A stretch of 64,000 nucleotides of DNA from Sphingobium lactosutens DS20 (lineage in GTDB: Bacteria > Pseudomonadota > Alphaproteobacteria > Sphingomonadales > Sphingomonadaceae), in NCBI RefSeq assembly GCF_000445105.1, contig NZ_ATDP01000073.1, positions 1 to 64,000 on the forward strand, given 5' to 3'. Below are positions 1 to 8,881 of this stretch, in pieces. The first letter of the stretch is position 1. The number at the start of each line of letters is the position of its first letter. The translations under genes and the position numbers were made by a program. The notes beneath the pieces were generated by a model. The model did not search any database and was not told the DNA's origin. It saw only the letters and a program-made list of their open reading frames with translations.

Positions 1-27
1 TGTCAACGGCGGAGCAAAAGTCGGCCA
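1..27. repeat. IS21 left terminal inverted repeat
   Basis: It matches the right terminus at 2428-2454 in inverted orientation with 19 of 27 identities. The best block is the AAAAGTCG stretch preceded by GGCGG. Confidence 0.7.
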
Positions 28-123
28 TTCGGCGGCGTAAAACCAGGCCATCGTGTTACATGCCGGGGGGAGTGGCGTGAGGGCGTAGCCCGAGGGCCAC
101 TCCCCCCGGCATTGGTGTAATTT

Positions 124-891
124 TCAGGGTCTGGTTTTGGCCTTGCGGGCCCGGCTGTGCGCGAGGCGATAGCTTTCGCCGTTCATCTCGAGGATGCTGA
201 CGTGATGGGTCAGGCGATCGAGGAGCGCGCCTGTGAGACGCTCAGATCCGAAGGTTTCGGTCCATTCGTCGAAGGGCAGGTTGCTGGTGATGAAGGTGGA
301 GCCGCGTTCGTAACGCTGGGAGATCAGCTCGAACAACAGTTCGGCGCCGGTCTTGGAGAGCGGCACAAAGCCCAGTTCGTCGATGATGAGCAGCTTGTAT
401 CCGGCCATCTGCTTCTGGAAGCGCAGAAGACGGCGCTCGTCGCGGGCCTCCATCATTTCGCTGACCAGCGCTGCCGCGGTGGTGAAGCCCACCGACAGTC
501 CTTTCTGGCATGCTGCCAGTCCGAGCCCCAACGCTACGTGCGTCTTTCCGGTGCCTGATGGCCCCAGAGCGATGGCGTTCTCACGCCGCTCGATCCACTC
601 GCAGCGCGCCATCTCGAGCACCTGCATCTTGTTGAGCCTGGGGATGGCGGCGAAGTCGAAGCTGTCGAGGCTTTTGACGGCGGGGAAGCGCGCGGCCTTG
701 ATGCGCCGCTCGACCATGCGACGCTCCCTGTCGATCATTTCCATCTCGACGAGGCGGGCGAGGAAGCGGATATGATCGACGCCTTCAGCGGCACATTGCC
801 GCGCGAGCTTGTGATGCTCACGCAGGCACGTAGGCAGCTTGAGCGCCTTGAGATGGTGAGCGAGAAGGATCTCCGGGGCCTGATCGCTCAT
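124..891 (-). CDS. istB: IS21 IstB helper ATPase
   Basis: IstB is the AAA+ ATPase that assists the IstA transposase and selects target DNA. The open frame runs further upstream, but the ATG at 891 is chosen because it overlaps the istA stop in an ATGA and begins the typical IstB N-terminus (MSDQAPEILL). The product is 255 residues, normal for the family. Visible motifs are a Walker A GPSGTGKTH near residue 107 and a Walker B-like LLIIDELGF, followed by the usual ITSNLPF and GALLDRL segments. The gene appears intact. Confidence 0.93.
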   Translation of the reverse strand: MSDQAPEILLAHHLKALKLPTCLREHHKLARQCAAEGVDHIRFLARLVEMEMIDRERRMVERRIKAARFPAVKSLDSFDFAAIPRLNKMQVLEMARCEWIERRENAIALGPSGTGKTHVALGLGLAACQKGLSVGFTTAAALVSEMMEARDERRLLRFQKQMAGYKLLIIDELGFVPLSKTGAELLFELISQRYERGSTFITSNLPFDEWTETFGSERLTGALLDRLTHHVSILEMNGESYRLAHSRARKAKTRP

Positions 892-2396
892 GCGGCCTCC
901 TGCCGGTCGGAGAGCAGGCTCAGATAGGCTCTGGCAAAGGTCTTCTCGACCGTGGTGCGTGGCAGGAAGGGATAGACGTCCAGGTCCAGCCTGGGCGGTA
1001 CGCGTTCGATCCGGCACAGGACGAGGTGCTTGACGGCATCGAAGCCGATGGCGCCAAGATCGATGGCCTGTTCGACCGCCGCCTGGAGATCGGCGAGGGT
1101 GAACGTTTCCAGCAGGCGCAGTACCTGCACATATTCGCGCCTGCCATGTTTGTGCATGCGCCCTTCCATCAACCGCTGCAGTGTCGTGAACGCTTCGGGC
1201 AGGTCCCAGCCCTGCAAAGGCGCAGCCTGGTCGAATGCGTTGATCTTCTGCTCGATCAGCGGGAGATAATGGAGCGGGTCGAAGACAACCTCCTCGCGGG
1301 CATAGCAACGAGGATGACGGGCGATGACTTCGCTGCGGCAGCCGATCACCACCTCATCGACATAGGCCCTGATCCAGACCTCCTGATGGCCCCAGGCCAC
1401 CGGAACCGAATAATCGTTGGTCCTGTAGCGCACCAGGGATTGCGAGGAGACCCTCCCGCCTTTCTGATCGCAGGCCTCGAAGGGTGTAGCGGGCAGAGGC
1501 TGCATGGCCGCGAGATCGCGCTGCAGCCGCTCACCGATCGTCTCGCTCTGCCCGCGCACCTTGTCCTGCTGGCGCTTGCGGCATTGCTCCTCCAGCCACA
1601 GGTTGAACGCCTCCCAGGTCGGGAACTTCGGGATCGGCACCATGAAGTTGCGCCGGCAATAGCCTACCAGCCCCTCCACATTGCCTTTCTCGTTCCCCTT
1701 GCCCGGGCGAGCATAGCGGTCGCGGATCACGTAATGTGACAGGAAAGCGCTGAACAGCGTGGCACGCTGCCGCGTGCCGTCGGGCAGGATCTTCGTCACA
1801 AGGCAGCGATCGTTGTCATAGACGATCGAGCGCGGTACCGCGCCGAAAAACGCGAAGGCATGCACGTGTCCGTCCACCCAGGCCTCCGCCACCGCCGCCG
1901 GATAGGCCCGCACATAGCAGGCATCACTGTGCGGCAGATCGAGCGCGAAGAAGTAGGCCTTCTGCTCCACCCCGCCGATCTCCACCAGCGCTTCCCCGAA
2001 ATCGGCCTGCGCATCTCCCGCAGGGTGCGCCAGCGGCACGAACATCTCCCGGCTGCGCTGTTCGCGCTCCCGGATGTAATCCTTGATGATCGTATAGCCG
2101 CCGGTGAAACCATGCTCGGTGCGCAAACGGTCGAATACCCGCTTCGCCGTATGGCGTTGCTTGCGCGGGACACTGCGGTCACCCTCAAGCCATCCATCAA
2201 TGATCGCCACAAACCCGTCCAGCTTCGGGCGCTGCGGTACGGACTGGCGCCGGTAACCCGGCGGCGATGAAAACGACAGCATCTTGCGTACCGTTTCGCG
2301 CGACACATTGAAACGCTTCGCCGCCGCCCGTTGGCTCATGCCATCCGCGCAAGCCAGACGGACCTGAAGATAAAGTTCCACGCTGTAGATCCCCAC
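888..2396 (-). CDS. istA: IS21 IstA transposase
   Basis: This is the DDE transposase of IS21 elements. The 502-residue protein starts with GTG at 2396. An N-terminal helix-turn-helix (SQRAAAKRFNVSRETVRKM, residues about 21-39) binds the element ends. The RNase H-fold core begins around residue 125 with QADFGEALVEI, which holds the first catalytic Asp. It continues through the YDND segment (second Asp) and GNEKGNVEGLV (the Glu region). A C-terminal domain follows from about residue 300. Length and motifs match intact family members, so the element may still be active. Confidence 0.93.
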   Translation of the reverse strand: MGIYSVELYLQVRLACADGMSQRAAAKRFNVSRETVRKMLSFSSPPGYRRQSVPQRPKLDGFVAIIDGWLEGDRSVPRKQRHTAKRVFDRLRTEHGFTGGYTIIKDYIREREQRSREMFVPLAHPAGDAQADFGEALVEIGGVEQKAYFFALDLPHSDACYVRAYPAAVAEAWVDGHVHAFAFFGAVPRSIVYDNDRCLVTKILPDGTRQRATLFSAFLSHYVIRDRYARPGKGNEKGNVEGLVGYCRRNFMVPIPKFPTWEAFNLWLEEQCRKRQQDKVRGQSETIGERLQRDLAAMQPLPATPFEACDQKGGRVSSQSLVRYRTNDYSVPVAWGHQEVWIRAYVDEVVIGCRSEVIARHPRCYAREEVVFDPLHYLPLIEQKINAFDQAAPLQGWDLPEAFTTLQRLMEGRMHKHGRREYVQVLRLLETFTLADLQAAVEQAIDLGAIGFDAVKHLVLCRIERVPPRLDLDVYPFLPRTTVEKTFARAYLSLLSDRQEAA

Positions 2397-2427
2397 ACCT
2401 CCCTGACTCGGCAGAAAGGCTTCAAGG

Positions 2428-2454
2428 TGGACGACTTTTACGCCGCCCGCAGCA
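2428..2454. repeat. IS21 right terminal inverted repeat
   Basis: This is the inverted counterpart of bases 1-27. It lies between the istA start and the truncated DUF2142 gene, whose in-frame stop occurs four bases outside the tip. Confidence 0.65.
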
Positions 2455-2457
2455 GGA

Positions 2458-3468
2458 CTATCCCGCCGCTACCGTGGTCGAATATTGCTCCGCCGTTCTC
2501 AGCGAGGCGAGGATTGTGGCGAGTTGATCGCGCAGCGGCGCGGTCATCATCGTTTCGCCGGTCTTGCGCGACTGAATATGGTAGAGCGCCTGACTGCCGC
2601 CCGAATAGTGCATCCACGCGACAAAGGCGATTGCGCCCAGCGTCATCGCGCCGAGGATCAGCCACAGGCGGGGATCGCGGCGCGTCGGCCAGCGCATGCC
2701 AGCGGCCATGATCGGCAGATAGACGCCCTTGCACAGGGCGAGCAGCGGACCGGTAAGGAGCAGTCCGACCGAGCGAGCCGGTGCCGACCCCATGAAGCCA
2801 ACGCGCAGGGCAAAAGCAAGGCCGACGAAGCCCAGGCCGTTGATGACCGCATCGGGAGAGAGCGATCCGGTCTGATAAGCGAAGGTCGGCAGCAAAGCCG
2901 TTGCCAGCATTGCATTGCGGCCGAAGGGCAGCAATTGCAACGCGGCGATCAACAGGGCAAGACCGGTCAGGGCATTGACGACGCGTCCGACACAGAAGGC
3001 GCCGAGCGATGACAGGCCGAGGCCCTTGCCCGCTGCCAGACCGATTGCGCCCGGCAGATAAAGGGTAGGCGCATAACTGGCGACGTTGGGAAAATCGGCG
3101 AAGTCGGAGCCGGAGCGCCTGGCATCAGCGGACGCGCTCCTACGCAGTTGATCGGCATGGAACAGTCGCGACGTCGCGGGAACATCCGTCGGAAAGTCGA
3201 TGCGATGAATATCCAGCGCGGCGCGCGGCAGGTCCGTGCCGATGGCAGGGCCACGCTGCTCGGTCAGCATGTCCCCCTGCCGAACGGCCAAAGCCTTCAT
3301 ATAATGCTGATTCTCGTCCGGCGCCTGAAAAGGCGGCGTGATGACAGCGAAGAAGAGCGTGAGCAGGCAAAGGAGCGCGAGCAACAGCTTTTCGGACCCG
3401 CTCCAAGGCGCCGCGAACAGCATGTCCGCGCGGTCCAGACCCGAAAATCGCTGTCGTTCATTGCGCAT
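2458..3468 (-). pseudogene. DUF2142 membrane protein, truncated by IS21
   Basis: The N-terminal 336 residues of a DUF2142-type polytopic membrane protein. The start (ATG 3468) is followed by a basic cytosolic tail and a first transmembrane segment (LLLALLCLLTLFFAVI). Then comes the family signature PPFQAPDENQHY (residues about 46-57). A large outward loop and at least five further hydrophobic segments follow. DUF2142 proteins usually run to about 430-500 residues. This one ends at a TAG four bases from the IS21 tip, so the C-terminal part has been severed and presumably lies beyond the left edge. The family is often linked to surface polysaccharide genes, but its biochemical role is unclear. 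Probably non-functional. Confidence 0.75.
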
Positions 3469-3559
3469 GGGCAGAGAGGTAGCCGCGACCGCTTAATATT
3501 TCGCGACCGTCTCGCAATGTGACTGGATTTTCAACGATGCGTAACGCCGGCCAGAATCG

Positions 3560-4495
3560 TTATTCCGCTTCTGGCTCTAGAGCCACAGGCGGATGGAGGC
3601 GCAAGCGCGTCACGCGCCGGCTGTCGCTTGCGGTAATTTCAAGCTTCCACCCGCTTTCCGCATGCTCCAATATCTCGCCCACTTCAGGCACGCGGCCGGC
3701 CAGCACGAAGGCCAGGCCCCCCAGCGTGTCGACATCTTCCTCCACATCGCCAAGACGCGCATCAATCTCTTCGGCAACGTCTTCGAGTTCGGCGCGCGCA
3801 TCGGCGTCCCACAGCCCATCGTCCAGCGGCACCAGCATCGCTTCGGGCGCATCGTCATGCTCATCCTCGACGTCGCCGACGATTTCTTCGACAAGGTCCT
3901 CGAAGGTCAGCAGCCCTTCGGTGCCCGAATATTCGTCCAGCACGATGGCGAGATGGGTGCGCTTGGCGCGCATTTCCGCAAGCAGGTCCAGCGCGCCCAT
4001 GCTTTCAGGTACATAGAGCGGCTGACGGATCAGGGGCGCAAGCGTGTCGGGCGCCGGCGCCTTGCCGGCCAGAATGGCAAAGGCGTCGCGAATGTGGATC
4101 ATCCCCACGATCGTGTCGAGATTTTCGCGATAGACAGGGATGCGGCTGTGGCCGGCGTCCGCGAACAGGACGGCCAAGTCGGCAAAACTGGCCTTTTCCT
4201 CGATCGCGACGATGTCGGCGCGGGGCACCGCGACATCGTCGACCGTATGTTCGGAAAAATGCAGCAGGTTGCGCAGCATCTGCCGTTCGATCGCGGATAG
4301 GTCGCCTTTTACCGGAGGATGATCTTCCTCATCTTCCTCATCATATTCGTCGAGCGCTTCTTCCAGTTCCTGGCGCAGGCTGGTTTCTGCATTCTCCCCG
4401 AACAGCAGTGACTTGATGCCGCTCCATAAGCCGCCCTCGTTACTACTGTCCGCTTCCTTCGAAGCGCTGCCATCCTTGGGGCTGCCTTCAGCCAT
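3560..4495 (-). CDS. corC: CorC/HlyC-type CBS-domain protein
   Basis: A cytosolic protein of the CorC/TlyC group (311 aa), linked in other bacteria to Mg/Co homeostasis. After a variable N-terminus it has a very acidic stretch (residues about 42-60) and two CBS domains. The first centres on VPRADIVAIEE, the second on VLDEYSGTEGLLTFEDLVEE. A CorC_HlyC transporter-associated domain occupies residues about 225-300. The N-terminal DUF21 membrane region of longer homologues is absent, as in E. coli CorC. It lies downstream of ybeY in the phoH-ybeY-corC order common in proteobacteria. Confidence 0.88.
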   Translation of the reverse strand: MAEGSPKDGSASKEADSSNEGGLWSGIKSLLFGENAETSLRQELEEALDEYDEEDEEDHPPVKGDLSAIERQMLRNLLHFSEHTVDDVAVPRADIVAIEEKASFADLAVLFADAGHSRIPVYRENLDTIVGMIHIRDAFAILAGKAPAPDTLAPLIRQPLYVPESMGALDLLAEMRAKRTHLAIVLDEYSGTEGLLTFEDLVEEIVGDVEDEHDDAPEAMLVPLDDGLWDADARAELEDVAEEIDARLGDVEEDVDTLGGLAFVLAGRVPEVGEILEHAESGWKLEITASDSRRVTRLRLHPPVALEPEAE

Positions 4496-4562
4496 CGGTC
4501 GTCCTAGTCCCCTGTTTGAAGCGGTGCATATGCGGCCTTAGCCGGCTTGCACGAAAAACGCC

Positions 4563-5075
4563 TCATTTAATATCGTCGCGATCCCCATAGGGGTCGGACA
4601 AGCCCAGCGATGCCAGCGCCGAAACTTCCAGCGCCTCCATGGCTTCGGCTTCCGCGTCGTTCATATGGTCATATCCCAGCAAATGAAAAGTGCCGTGGAC
4701 GATGAGATGGGTGGCATGGTCGACCATGCTGATGCCCTTGTCGGCCGCTTCGGCGGCGCAGACGCCTTCGGCCAGGACGATGTCGCCCAAAAGCACTTCG
4801 CCATCGTCGGTATTGGCCGTTGCCTGAAGCAGATCATCCTGGACCATCGGAAACGACAGGACGTTGGTGGGTTTGTCCTTGTCCCGATAGGCGCGGTTGA
4901 GCCCGTGCACTTCCTCGTCGGAGGTCAGCTTGACAGCAATTTCATACAGCGTCGCGTCAGTGGCGAAGGCTGCATAGGGGCTGTGCGAAATGGCCGCCGT
5001 CACAGCGCGCTGGGCAATCATTTCCCAATCGCCCTGTGGCCAGCCCTGGTCGTGCAGCAGCGCAACCTCAATCAT
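4563..5075 (-). CDS. ybeY: Endoribonuclease YbeY (rRNA maturation)
   Basis: YbeY is a single-strand endoribonuclease needed for 16S rRNA 3'-end maturation and 70S ribosome quality control. The 170-residue product contains the metal-binding signature HLIVHGTFHLLGYDH near residue 125, with all three zinc-ligand histidines. The conserved TNVLSFP and LGDIVLA segments precede it. Its ATG overlaps the phoH stop codon by four bases, so translation is probably coupled. The gene is intact. Confidence 0.95.
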   Translation of the reverse strand: MIEVALLHDQGWPQGDWEMIAQRAVTAAISHSPYAAFATDATLYEIAVKLTSDEEVHGLNRAYRDKDKPTNVLSFPMVQDDLLQATANTDDGEVLLGDIVLAEGVCAAEAADKGISMVDHATHLIVHGTFHLLGYDHMNDAEAEAMEALEVSALASLGLSDPYGDRDDIK

Positions 5076-6076
5076 GCGTCCGGCCCTTCATAGGCCTGGA
5101 CGATGCGACCGACGACAGGGTGTCGCACCACGTCGCCCACGCCGAAGGGCACCATGGCGATGCCGTCCACGCCATGCAGGCGGGCGACTGCGTCGGCCAG
5201 ACCAGAAATTCCCGGTTGCGGCAAGTCGACCTGCTTGGGGTCGCCGCAGATAACCATGCGGCTGCCTTCGCCAAAGCGGGTGAGAAACATCTTCATCTGG
5301 GCGATGGTGGTGTTCTGCGCTTCGTCCAGCACGATGAAGGCGTTGGCCAGGGTGCGACCGCGCATGAAGGCGAGCGGCGCGATTTCGATTTCCCCGCTGG
5401 CGATGCGCCGTTCGACCTGTTCGGCCGGCAGCGTGTCGTAGAGCGCGTCATAGATGGGGCGCAGATAGGGGTCGACCTTATCCTTCATGTCGCCGGGCAG
5501 GAAGCCTAGCCGCTCGCCCGCCTCCACGGCCGGACGGGACAGGATCAAGCGATCGACGCTGCCGGTGATAAGCTGGCTGACCGCCTGCGCGACCGCCAGA
5601 TAGGTCTTGCCGGTGCCTGCCGGCCCAAGCGCGAAGATGATGTCATTGCGGGTCAGCGCCTCCATATAGGTGACCTGTGTCGCTGATCGCGGCACGATCG
5701 TCTTCTTGCGCGTGCGGATCATCACCTTGGGCGGTTCGGCGACGTCATGGCGGATGATGCCGTCGAGCGTCGGTTCGGCCGACATGGCGATGACCGCCTC
5801 GACCGCGCCCGAATCGATTTCCTGCCCCGCGACGATGCGGTTGTAGAGGCCGGTCATGACGTCGCGCGCGCGGGCGGCGGCTTCGGCCTCGCCCTCGATC
5901 TGGAGCTTGTTGCCGCGTGCGGCGATGTAGACGCCAAGGCGATTTTCGATTGCCACCAGATTCTGGTCATATTGCCCGAACAATGTGCCCAGCAGATGCG
6001 GCTTTTCGAAAGTGACTTCGAGACGCGCGCGCTCGGCGATGTCGGGGCGGGGGCTGTGGTGCGGTTTTTTCGACAT
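5072..6076 (-). CDS. phoH: PhoH-like ATPase (YbeZ)
   Basis: A P-loop ATPase of the PhoH/YbeZ family (334 aa) thought to act with YbeY in RNA processing. Walker A is GPAGTGKT at residues 151-158 and Walker B is the VLDEAQNT region at 249-256. The N-terminal ~120 residues contain a KH-like RNA-binding portion (RGNKLQIEGE). It is followed by ybeY with a four-base overlap and preceded by miaB across a 122-base gap that holds a palindromic repeat. Confidence 0.93.
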   Translation of the reverse strand: MSKKPHHSPRPDIAERARLEVTFEKPHLLGTLFGQYDQNLVAIENRLGVYIAARGNKLQIEGEAEAAARARDVMTGLYNRIVAGQEIDSGAVEAVIAMSAEPTLDGIIRHDVAEPPKVMIRTRKKTIVPRSATQVTYMEALTRNDIIFALGPAGTGKTYLAVAQAVSQLITGSVDRLILSRPAVEAGERLGFLPGDMKDKVDPYLRPIYDALYDTLPAEQVERRIASGEIEIAPLAFMRGRTLANAFIVLDEAQNTTIAQMKMFLTRFGEGSRMVICGDPKQVDLPQPGISGLADAVARLHGVDGIAMVPFGVGDVVRHPVVGRIVQAYEGPDA

Positions 6077-6164
6077 AGGTCAGCCTCTCCCTTGCTTGGC
6101 CATGCCCCCAAACGGGGGCATCCATCGTCCAGACCATGCATTGAGCGGAGCGGCGTGGCGATGG

Positions 6165-6184
6165 GTTCCCGCCTGCGCGGGAAC
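6165..6184. repeat. REP-like palindrome between miaB and phoH
   Basis: A perfect 8-bp inverted repeat (GTTCCCGC, four-base loop, GCGGGAAC) in a typical REP-like context (GGGTTCCCGCCTGCGCGGG). Elements of this form are scattered between genes in many alphaproteobacterial genomes. Only this copy was noticed in the window. Confidence 0.6.
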
Positions 6185-6198
6185 GACGGTGCGATGGT

Positions 6199-7563
6199 TC
6201 AAGCGGCCTTCCTCCTCACTGTTTCGCCAGCCAGGCTGTTCGGGCCGGCGCTGATAATGTCGACGTCCACAAAATCGCCGATCGAAAGCTCCGGCGCGGT
6301 CACGACGACCGACTGGAGCCAAGGCGATTTGCCGATGAGCTGACCGGGGTGCCGGCCCTTGCGCTCCAGCAGAATCTGAGTGGTGCGGCCCACGGTCGCG
6401 GCGTTGAATGCGGCCTGCTGGCGGTTGAGCAACGCCTGAAGCCGCGCGAGCCGTTCATCCATGACTTCGGCGGCTATCTGGTGATCCATGTCGGCGGCCG
6501 GCGTGCCGGGGCGGGGGCTATATTTGAAGCTGTAGCATTGAGCATAGCGCACTTGCTCGACGATGCGCAGCGTATCTTCAAATTCGGCATCCGTTTCACC
6601 GGGGAAGCCGACGATGAAGTCGCCGGAAATGGCGATGTCGGGTCGCGCCTGCCGCACCCGTTCAATGATGCGCAGATAGCTGTCGGCGCTGTGACTGCGA
6701 TTCATCGCCTTGAGAATGCGGTCATTGCCCGCCTGTACGGGCAGATGCAGGAAGGGCATCAGCTTGTCGATTTCGCCATGCGCCGCGATCAGGCCATCGC
6801 TCATGTCATTGGGATGGCTGGTCGTGTAGCGGATGCGCCGCAGGTCCGGGATTTTTGCCAGCTCGCGAACCAGCCCGTCCATGCGCTGAGCCCGGCCCTT
6901 GTCATCATCCCCGGTCCAGGCGTTCACATTCTGGCCGAGCAGGGTGATTTCGCGCGCGCCGCCATCGACCAGCGCCTTGGCTTCATCGACAATCGCGCTC
7001 CATGATCTGCTGATTTCCGCGCCGCGCGTATAGGGGACCACGCAATAGGTGCAAAATTTGTCGCACCCTTCCATGATGGTGAGAAAGGCCGTGGGGCGGG
7101 CCTGTTTGGTGCGAGCAGGAAGCGCGCCGAATTTGGAGGCCGCCGGCATGTCGGTATCGACCGCCGCTTCGCCCCGGCCGACCTTGTCGATGAGGTCTGG
7201 CAGGCGATGATAGGCCTGCGGCCCCACCACGATGTCGACATTGCGCGCGCGGCGCTGGATCTCGCTGCCTTCGGCCTGCGCGACGCAGCCGGCGACGGCG
7301 ATCATCGGACGGCTGCCATCGTCGCGGGTCAGGCGGCCGATGTCGGAATACACCTTGTCCACCGCCTTCTCGCGAATGTGGCAGGTGTTGAGGATGACGA
7401 GGTCGGCGTCCGTGCCCTCGGCAGCGGGGGTCATGCCCTGCGTGCCCAGCATTTCGGCCATGCGCTCGCCATCATAGACGTTCATCTGGCAACCGAAGGA
7501 TTTGACGTGGAAGGTCGCTGGCGCGGTCGTGGCAGGATTTCGGGGGGCGTCGTTACGATTCAT
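6199..7563 (-). CDS. miaB: tRNA methylthiotransferase MiaB
   Basis: A radical-SAM enzyme adding the 2-methylthio group to isopentenyl-A37 of tRNAs that read UNN codons. The 454-residue protein has the N-terminal UPF0004 domain with Cys25, Cys61 and Cys93 binding the auxiliary [4Fe-4S] cluster. The radical-SAM triad is in CDKFCTYC (Cys167, 171, 174). A C-terminal TRAM RNA-binding domain spans about residues 375-440. It lies between plsC and phoH in the usual sphingomonad order. Confidence 0.95.
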   Translation of the reverse strand: MNRNDAPRNPATTAPATFHVKSFGCQMNVYDGERMAEMLGTQGMTPAAEGTDADLVILNTCHIREKAVDKVYSDIGRLTRDDGSRPMIAVAGCVAQAEGSEIQRRARNVDIVVGPQAYHRLPDLIDKVGRGEAAVDTDMPAASKFGALPARTKQARPTAFLTIMEGCDKFCTYCVVPYTRGAEISRSWSAIVDEAKALVDGGAREITLLGQNVNAWTGDDDKGRAQRMDGLVRELAKIPDLRRIRYTTSHPNDMSDGLIAAHGEIDKLMPFLHLPVQAGNDRILKAMNRSHSADSYLRIIERVRQARPDIAISGDFIVGFPGETDAEFEDTLRIVEQVRYAQCYSFKYSPRPGTPAADMDHQIAAEVMDERLARLQALLNRQQAAFNAATVGRTTQILLERKGRHPGQLIGKSPWLQSVVVTAPELSIGDFVDVDIISAGPNSLAGETVRRKAA

Positions 7564-7572
7564 GCGGTCCAG

Positions 7573-8322
7573 CTATACAGGCGGCAAGGGGGGAGCGGAA
7601 GAGCGGTGATGCGCTGCCATGCTGGCGGCGATCCGGTCCCGCGCCAGCGCCGCCATCGCCTTGCGGTCCGCACAGGTAGCGGGATCGAAGGGTGCGAGGA
7701 ACCGGATCGTGACCGGCAATCCGCCCTTGCGTCGCAGGATGCGCAGGACATTGCCAACGGCCGGCTCATCCCCCACCCACGCGATATCCGTTACGGCGGG
7801 GCCATAATCTATATGCACGGGCTGGATCGTCACCGGGCGCGGCGGTGGGAACAATGTGGCGAGCAATGTGGGTTTGAATGGCAGCAGCGTCGTGCCATCG
7901 CCCGTCGTGCCTTCCGGAAAAAGAGTGACCGGCTGATGCCCCGTCAAGGCTGCCCGGAGCGCATCCATCTGCCCCGACAGGCCGCCGCGCCGTTCGCGCG
8001 AGACGAACACGGTGTTGTTCTGCGCCGCCAGCCAGCCGACGACCGGCCAGCGCGCCACGCCATCCTTCGACACGAAGGCCGTGCCCGTGGCGCCGCCGAG
8101 TGCGAGAATGTCGATCCAGCTGACATGGTTGGCGAGCAGGACGATGTCGCCTTGGGCCGGGTGACCTTCCAGAATGACGCGTGCACCAGTGGCGCGTGCT
8201 GCAAGGCCCAGGAAACGAGAGGGCCACGGTGAACGGCTTCTGACAAGTCGCCAGCACAGATGGGGAATGAGGCACAGCAGCAAGACGCTGGCGAGCAGGA
8301 CTAGCCGCCCAGCGCAGCGCAA
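7573..8322 (-). CDS. plsC: 1-acyl-glycerol-3-phosphate acyltransferase
   Basis: An inner-membrane acyltransferase of the PlsC family that makes phosphatidic acid. The catalytic NHVSWID (HX4D) box and the substrate-binding LFPEGTT box are clear. An N-terminal hydrophobic segment (LVLLASVLLLCLI) probably anchors it. The frame is open to 8412 but would then overlap fur by over 70 bases. A TTG at 8322 just after the fur stop gives 249 residues and is preferred; the exact start is uncertain. It follows fur and precedes miaB closely, so co-transcription is likely. Confidence 0.85.
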   Translation of the reverse strand: MRCAGRLVLLASVLLLCLIPHLCWRLVRSRSPWPSRFLGLAARATGARVILEGHPAQGDIVLLANHVSWIDILALGGATGTAFVSKDGVARWPVVGWLAAQNNTVFVSRERRGGLSGQMDALRAALTGHQPVTLFPEGTTGDGTTLLPFKPTLLATLFPPPRPVTIQPVHIDYGPAVTDIAWVGDEPAVGNVLRILRRKGGLPVTIRFLAPFDPATCADRKAMAALARDRIAASMAAHHRSSAPPLPPV

Positions 8323-8335
8323 GGGCGCCAGCCCG

Positions 8336-8758
8336 TCAGTTTTTGCGGTCGAGCGCGACGCCGTACAGCTCCATCCGGTGATCGACCAGCCGGAAGCCGA
8401 GCTTTTCAGCAATCTGTTTTTGCAGCTGTTCCAGTTCCGGGTCGACGAATTCGATCACATTGCCGGTTTCGACGTCGATCAAATGGTCGTGGTGCGATTC
8501 CGGCGCAGCCTCATAACGGGCGCGACCATCGCCGAAGTCATGGCGTTCCAGGATGCCGGCTTCTTCGAACAGGCGTACGGTGCGATAGACGGTGGCGATG
8601 GAAATGCCAGGATCAATCGTGGCGGAGCGTTTGTGCAGTTCCTCAACATCGGGATGATCGGACGCATCGCTGAGCACCTGGGCGATCACCCGGCGCTGTT
8701 CTGTGATGCGCAGCCCCTTTTCATGACACAGGGCTTCGACGTCGATTTTGCGGTTCAT
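8336..8758 (-). CDS. fur: Fur-family metal-dependent repressor
   Basis: A ferric-uptake-regulator family transcription factor (140 aa from the ATG at 8758; a TTG at 8797 would add 13 residues). The winged helix contains GLRITEQRRVIAQVL and the recognition helix region ISIATVYRTVRLFEEAGI. The dimerization half has the metal-binding HHDHLIDVETGNVIEF block. There is no C-terminal CxxC zinc site of the E. coli type, as is usual for alphaproteobacterial Fur/Mur proteins. It could therefore sense iron or manganese; the sequence does not decide. Confidence 0.9.
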   Translation of the reverse strand: MNRKIDVEALCHEKGLRITEQRRVIAQVLSDASDHPDVEELHKRSATIDPGISIATVYRTVRLFEEAGILERHDFGDGRARYEAAPESHHDHLIDVETGNVIEFVDPELEQLQKQIAEKLGFRLVDHRMELYGVALDRKN

Positions 8759-8881
8759 GCAGGCTCGCTTAATGGATTCAGGCGAAAAGTCGGGCAAAGC
8801 CTAGCGACTTTTGCTCATGCGGGAAAGGGGCGCATCGGCCGACACGCCCCTTTCCGGGAAAAGTAGCGCTTGATGCCGCGA

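Larger units (their letters stand above)
1..2454 (-). mobile_element. IS21-family insertion sequence
   Basis: A two-gene IS21-type element: istA (transposase) and istB (helper ATPase) on the minus strand, overlapping by four bases. Both termini carry related sequences. The left end opens with TGTCAACGGCGGAGCAAAAG. The right end, read on the minus strand from about 2454, opens with TGCTGCGGGCGGCGTAAAAG; 19 of the first 27 positions agree. A second GGCGGCGTAAAA motif lies at 32-43, as expected for the multiple terminal repeats of this family. The window starts exactly at the apparent left tip, so the left flank and any target duplication cannot be seen. The right tip could be off by a few bases. 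Confidence 0.88.
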
